Translations under genes and position numbers: made by a program
Part shown: positions 15,177 through 18,037 of the stretch, in pieces
Position numbering within the stretch: position 1 is the first letter of the stretch
Layout: each line of letters opens with the position of its first letter
Notes under the pieces: model-generated
Database searches by the model: none
The model's input: only the letters and a program-made list of their open reading frames with translations
Told to the model about the DNA's origin: nothing
Assembly: GCA_937925595.1 (NCBI GenBank)
Contig: CALALQ010000021.1
Coordinates: 1 to 18,037 of the forward strand
DNA length: 18,037 bases
Direction of reading: 5' to 3'
From: an uncultured Demequina sp.
GTDB taxonomy: Bacteria; Actinomycetota; Actinomycetes; Actinomycetales; Demequinaceae

Positions 15177-15596
15177 GGGGGCGAGCATCGCCTCCACCAG
15201 CGAGATGGGCACGGCGCGCAGGGCGGCAGAGACCGGGCAGTTCGCCTTCGCGTCAGTCGCTGCGGCTGCGAAGGTGTCCGCATCGATACCAGGAACGACG
15301 CCAACAACAGCGAGTTCGATGCCGGTGATGCCCTCGCCCGGCTTGAAGGTCACGCGCGCGTCGGTGGTGAGCGATGTGGGAGGGGTCCCCGCTTCCGTCA
15401 GTCCATGCGAAAGCGCCATCGAAAAGCACGAGGCGTGGGCGGCAGCAAGCAGCTCCTCGGGGGTCGTGGTCGCGTCCTGACCCTCCGAGCGGGCCTTCCA
15501 GTTCACGGAGAACGTGCCCACGCCAGAGGCCAAGGTCGTGGTTCCGGAGCCGCTGGTGAGGTCGCCGTTCCATTCGGTGCGTGCGGTGCTGATCAT
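15174..15596 (-). CDS. OsmC-family peroxiredoxin
   Basis: 140-aa OsmC/Ohr superfamily protein, a thiol peroxidase that reduces organic hydroperoxides. The two redox cysteines are Cys57 in AAAHASCFSMAL, on the central helix, and Cys120 in AKANCPVSAAL; Arg36 in KARSEG and Glu47/48 in TPEELL complete the usual site. Length is typical. The spacing and the GxTTPEELLAAAHASC stretch fit the OsmC branch better than Ohr. The ATG at 15596 has CTGGAGG 5 bases upstream. It is divergent from the DUF1304 gene across 113 bp, where a weak minus-strand TTACCG-16-TACAAG can be seen but is not convincing. It should protect against oxidative or osmotic stress, by family. Confidence 0.93.
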   Translation of the reverse strand: MISTARTEWNGDLTSGSGTTTLASGVGTFSVNWKARSEGQDATTTPEELLAAAHASCFSMALSHGLTEAGTPPTSLTTDARVTFKPGEGITGIELAVVGVVPGIDADTFAAAATDAKANCPVSAALRAVPISLVEAMLAP

Positions 15597-15709
15597 CGTG
15601 CCTCCAGGGAGTGGCTTGTAGTGACGGTCAGGTCAACGGTAACCCGCGACGGCCGCTGCCGCCCCATGAGTGCCATGCTGTGTCGACGACCATTGCTCGA
15701 GGAGGGCCC

Positions 15710-16093
15710 ATGCTCTACGCCGCGCTGGCGTTCGCCGCGATCGCCGCAATCCTGCACGTGTACTTCTTCTGGCTCGAAGCCTTCGCCTGGACCACGCCTC
15801 GCGGACTCGCGGCGTTCGGGATGAGCCCGGAGCAGGCGAAAGACAGCAGGGGCCTTGCCTTCAATCAGGGCTTCTACAACCTGTTCCTGACGATCATCAC
15901 CGCGCTGGGGATCGTGCTGCTGCTCGCCGACAAGACCGCGGTCGGAGCGACGCTGTTCTTCGCCGGCACCGGGTCCATGGCCGCCGCCGGGCTGGTTCTG
16001 CTGGTCTCCACTCCGGCGCTTGCGCGGGCGGCGCTCATTCAGCTGGCGCCTCCCGCGATCGCCATCGCGCTGCTCATCGTCGCGCTCGTCTAG
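15710..16093 (+). CDS. DUF1304 membrane protein
   Basis: 127-aa four-helix membrane protein of the DUF1304 family. Hydrophobic segments lie at about 1-24, 56-73, 80-100 and 106-127. The family signature NQGFYNLFL (residues 52-60) and the preceding WTTPRGLAAFGMS loop are present. The molecular function of the family is not established. The ATG at 15710 has GAGGAGGG 3-4 bases upstream; the longer frame from 15611 is rejected because its extra 33 residues look non-coding and the first start lacks a ribosome site. It converges on the nitronate monooxygenase gene, with both stops inside one CTAG. Confidence 0.88.
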   Translation: MLYAALAFAAIAAILHVYFFWLEAFAWTTPRGLAAFGMSPEQAKDSRGLAFNQGFYNLFLTIITALGIVLLLADKTAVGATLFFAGTGSMAAAGLVLLVSTPALARAALIQLAPPAIAIALLIVALV

Positions 16094-17145
16094 GCGGTCC
16101 CCGCAGCGGCTGGCACTCCTGCAGCCAGCTCCGTGAACACGTCATCGGCGAGCGCCCTGAACGCGAGCGGCGCCGACTGGCCCATCCACAGCGACAGCAG
16201 GTCGGCCCTGTCCGCTTGGGCGGCGAGTGCCCTGAAACGTCCGGTGAGCCAGTTCTGTGCGGGAAATGGCAGTGCGTCGCCGCGCTCCTCGATGAGCCGC
16301 ACCGCGCGGTTGGGAAGGCCACGGGAAAGCCTGCCGCTCATGGCCGAGGTCAGCACCGTATCGTGCGCGCGCGACGTATGAATCGCCCTGCGATACGACT
16401 CGCAGATTGCGGATTCGCGCGTCCGGAGAAATGCGGTCCCCACAACCACTCCGTCGGCCCCAAGTGCGAAGGCCGCCGCAACGCCTCGGCGATCCGCAAT
16501 CCCTCCAGCGGCGAGTACGGGAGTCCGCACGGCGTCGGCCACTTGGGGCACGAGCGAGAAGGTCCCAACCAGCGACAGGAGCGCTGGGTTCAGGAATGAC
16601 ACTCTGTGCCCCGCCGCTTCGGCGCCGCTCGCGACGATTGCGTCCACTCCTCCCAGGTCCAGCGCTACCGCCTCGTCGACGGTGGTCGCTGTCGCGATGA
16701 CCTTGATGCCGGCCTCGTGGGCCCTGTCGACGACTTCGCGCGGCGGAACCCCGTAGACCAGGCTCAGCACCGCGGGACGGGCCGCAAGCACCGCCTCGAA
16801 CTGCTCGTCGAAGGACGGCACGTAGGCGTCGGGAGTCTCGGGGATGGGCGCGCCCACCTCCTCAAGCAGTTCCACAATCGCGTCCGACGCTGTGGGCGGC
16901 ACGTCTTGTGGCGTCACCTCATCGCCCGTGGGCAGCCACAGATTGACGGCGAAGGGTCGTTCGGTCGCCGCTCGGAGGTCAGCGCACACGGAGGCGATCC
17001 GCTCCGCGCTATAGCCGTAGAGCCCGTACGAGCCGAGTCCGCCGCGGTTTGAGACCAGCGCCGTGAGCGGCACCGACGAAGCGCCCCCAAAGGGGCCGAG
17101 GACTATGGGCTGGTCAATCCCCAGCTCAGTCGTCAGTCGTAACAC
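16090..17145 (-). CDS. Nitronate monooxygenase-family FMN enzyme
   Basis: 351-aa TIM-barrel flavoprotein of the nitronate monooxygenase (2-nitropropane dioxygenase) family, which oxidises nitronates such as propionate 3-nitronate to detoxify them. Typical elements are QPIVLGPFGG at the N-terminus (12-21), the catalytic-His segment GAEAAGHRVSF (His180), the FMN phosphate motifs LAAGGIADRRG (211-221) and ALGADGVVVGTAFL (227-240), and a C-terminal helical part. The GTG at 17145 is chosen because AAAGGGAGGACC precedes it; its first 20 bp overlap the 3' end of the zinc-ribbon gene. In such families some members act as enoyl reductases or have other substrates, so nitronate is the default guess. 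Confidence 0.9.
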   Translation of the reverse strand: MLRLTTELGIDQPIVLGPFGGASSVPLTALVSNRGGLGSYGLYGYSAERIASVCADLRAATERPFAVNLWLPTGDEVTPQDVPPTASDAIVELLEEVGAPIPETPDAYVPSFDEQFEAVLAARPAVLSLVYGVPPREVVDRAHEAGIKVIATATTVDEAVALDLGGVDAIVASGAEAAGHRVSFLNPALLSLVGTFSLVPQVADAVRTPVLAAGGIADRRGVAAAFALGADGVVVGTAFLRTRESAICESYRRAIHTSRAHDTVLTSAMSGRLSRGLPNRAVRLIEERGDALPFPAQNWLTGRFRALAAQADRADLLSLWMGQSAPLAFRALADDVFTELAAGVPAAAGTA

Positions 17146-17287
17146 GGTCCTCCCTTTGCTGCCATTGATCTCGGCTCAGTTGATTCCGCTTCAGAGGCTC
17201 GCCGCAGCGCCAGCACTCTTGGGCGGGTCCTTCGGTGATGGCTCCGCAGTCACAGGTGTGCTGCAGCCAGCATGCGTCGTCGCCCAT
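17126..17287 (-). CDS. Small zinc-ribbon-like protein, 53 aa
   Basis: A 53-residue protein not visible as a separate frame because a longer out-of-context frame runs through it. It begins MGDDACWLQHTCDCGAI and contains CxC at Cys12/Cys14 and CWRCGEPL with Cys25/Cys28, a four-cysteine set able to bind one zinc; Cys6 is an extra cysteine. The tail is polar and charged. Support for it being real: the ATG shares a TGATG with the DUF488 stop (1-base overlap), AAGGAG lies 5 bases upstream, and the cysteine pairs are zinc-ribbon-like. Its end overlaps the nitronate monooxygenase start by 20 bp. Translation is probably coupled on both sides. Function is unknown. Confidence 0.75.
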   Translation of the reverse strand: MGDDACWLQHTCDCGAITEGPAQECWRCGEPLKRNQLSRDQWQQREDRVTTDD

Positions 17288-17649
17288 CACAGCTCCTTGT
17301 CGAGGGCTTCCGCGAGAACGCGGGCGTGGGCAAGGCGAGAGTCTTTGGCCGCGTACAGCAGCGTGATGCGCTCGGCATCCTTCAGTTGGCTGGCGAGTGT
17401 CGCGGCGGCCCCCGTATCGTCGAGCTCTTGGCGGTAGCGGCGCTCGAACTCGTCGAACTGATCGGGATGGGAGTGGAACCACGTGCGCAGCTCCGCGCTG
17501 GGTGCCGCATCCTTCGCCCAGATGTCCTCCCCCACCTCGGCATGAGTCATCCCTCGCGGCCACAAGCGGTCCACGAGCACACGCACGCCCTCGGCGTCTC
17601 CCGGCGCGTCGTAGACGCGTCGCATGACAATGCGGCGGTCCTGAGGCAT
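17287..17649 (-). CDS. DUF488 (YeaO-like) protein
   Basis: 120-aa protein of the DUF488 family. The signature VLVDRLWPRG (residues 24-33) is present, with WFHSHPDQFDEFERRY (about 57-72) and a LLYAAKD motif (97-103). No biochemical role is firmly established for this family; the conserved Asp/Arg-Trp pattern suggests a catalytic or nucleotide-related function that I cannot specify. The ATG at 17649 is supported by GGGAGGG upstream. The stop codon overlaps the zinc-ribbon ATG, so the two are translationally coupled. It follows the HTH-type regulator gene after 48 bp on the same strand. Confidence 0.88.
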   Translation of the reverse strand: MPQDRRIVMRRVYDAPGDAEGVRVLVDRLWPRGMTHAEVGEDIWAKDAAPSAELRTWFHSHPDQFDEFERRYRQELDDTGAAATLASQLKDAERITLLYAAKDSRLAHARVLAEALDKEL

Positions 17650-17673
17650 TCGGCCCTCCCCACCCGCTAGGGT

Positions 17674-17684
17674 CTCTTTAAGAG
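17674..17684. promoter_or_regulatory. 11-bp palindrome CTCTT-T-AAGAG upstream of DUF488
   Basis: Perfect 5-1-5 inverted repeat in the 48-bp gap between the HTH-type regulator and the DUF488 gene, 25 bases upstream of the DUF488 start. It is AT-rich against a GC-rich background. It could be an operator or the core of a weak transcription signal. Confidence 0.3.
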
Positions 17685-17697
17685 GATGCTAGTACGG

Positions 17698-18037
17698 CTA
17701 ATTGGGGGCAAGGACGTGAATCCGGCACAGGTGCTCGTCGACGAACGGCTCAAGGCGCAGCTCGATCTGCTGTCCCGAAGCCCGTTCGGCGATGCGCTGC
17801 GCGAGCCCCTGGTGGACGCCGCACACGACGCCAGGCACCGAACGCGCGGCATTCCTGAACGGGCAGCCACGCAGGTCGATTCCCCGCTCGGTGAGTTCTG
17901 GCTCGAATCCGAGCCGCTCGAACTGGTCGAACACCGCCTCGATGGGATCGCCAGCCGCGACCTGGACGCCGTCGGCCCACGCCGCACCCGCCGCCGCGGC
18001 GTCCGAGGGTCCCGCGCTCCGCTCCACCGCGCCCGCC
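17698..18037 (-). CDS. Probable HTH-type transcriptional regulator, C-terminal part (5' end beyond window)
   Basis: The last 113 residues of a protein whose start lies past the right edge; an in-frame GTG at 18027 is probably internal. It shows EAVFDQFERLGFEPE, then RGCPFRN, VVCGVHQGLAQRIAE and PFVDEHLCRIHVL. These three Cys-containing stretches are typical of the ligand/metal-sensing C-terminal half of ArsR-like helix-turn-helix regulators of actinomycetes (CPF...VC..H..L...C pattern). The DNA-binding part is not visible, so the assignment rests on the C-terminal half only. The cysteines may bind an iron-sulfur cluster or metal. Position upstream of DUF488 suggests it regulates that gene chain. 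Confidence 0.62.
   Translation of the reverse strand, partial: AGAVERSAGPSDAAAAGAAWADGVQVAAGDPIEAVFDQFERLGFEPELTERGIDLRGCPFRNAARSVPGVVCGVHQGLAQRIAERASGQQIELRLEPFVDEHLCRIHVLAPN

Noticed and set aside
15597..15709. Divergent promoter pair between osmC-like and DUF1304 genes
   Set aside because: Only weak hexamers are visible (TTACCG/TACAAG on minus, TTGTAG/GGTAAC on plus); not good enough to list.
14115..15824. Plus-strand 569-codon frame over lysR end, EI24 and osmC genes
   Set aside because: Composition is Arg/His/Glu-rich and low in hydrophobics; it crosses three better-supported genes, so it is a shadow frame.
1..18037. Mobile elements, CRISPR array, tRNA or phage genes
   Set aside because: No transposase or integrase motifs, no regularly spaced repeats, no tRNA cloverleaf pattern noticed on either strand, and coding style is uniform throughout.

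Overview
This is a gene-dense, high-GC stretch with many GTG starts and strong GGAGG-type ribosome sites. The gene set (GarA/OdhI-type FHA protein, FtsR-type MerR regulator, CDP-alcohol phosphotransferase, large single-chain pyruvate carboxylase, type B PutA) points to the chromosome of an actinomycete, most likely a Micrococcales-type organism; I cannot name the genus. I see no rRNA, tRNA, CRISPR array, insertion sequence, phage gene or stretch over 300 bases without a gene. It reads as ordinary core/soft-core chromosome, not an obvious island.

Layout. (a) 1-4442, minus strand: pyruvate carboxylase, then a flavodoxin-type protein, then an isochorismatase-family hydrolase cut by the left edge. 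(b) 4549-7201, minus strand: an actinobacterial growth-control block transcribed in the order 47-aa small protein, pgsA-like, garA/odhI-like, ftsR-like, second MerR. pgsA/garA and garA/ftsR overlap by ATGA. Compared with the mycobacterial Rv1822-Rv1830 order, the genes usually lying between pgsA and garA and the nuclease gene between the two MerR genes are missing. (c) 7261-8931, minus: a membrane-anchored alpha/beta-hydrolase, divergent from a flavin monooxygenase-like gene (8987-10120, plus). (d) 10081-13395, minus: putA (proline to glutamate), converging on the monooxygenase gene with a 40-bp coding overlap and divergent from a LysR-type regulator (13480-14382, plus); the lysR/putA gap holds a perfect 7-2-7 inverted repeat. 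(e) 14379-16093: an osmC-like peroxidase gene and an EI24/CysZ-like membrane protein (minus), and a DUF1304 membrane protein (plus). (f) 16090-18037, minus: a compact chain of an HTH-type regulator (cut by the right edge), a DUF488 protein, a 53-aa zinc-ribbon protein and a nitronate monooxygenase, with overlapping start and stop codons.

How the genes fit together: pyruvate carboxylase makes oxaloacetate, GarA-family proteins restrain 2-oxoglutarate dehydrogenase, and PutA feeds glutamate from proline, so several genes bear on the oxaloacetate/2-oxoglutarate/glutamate node. Whether they are co-regulated is inference. The most notable non-coding signal is that genes lacking a Shine-Dalgarno site have instead a TANNNT hexamer exactly 6 bases upstream of the start codon, the geometry of leaderless actinobacterial transcripts. 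I did not find a convincing new multi-gene system; the best candidates for a second look are the leaderless set, the putA/lysR operator, the reduced garA-ftsR cluster and the small zinc-ribbon/DUF488/nitronate monooxygenase chain.
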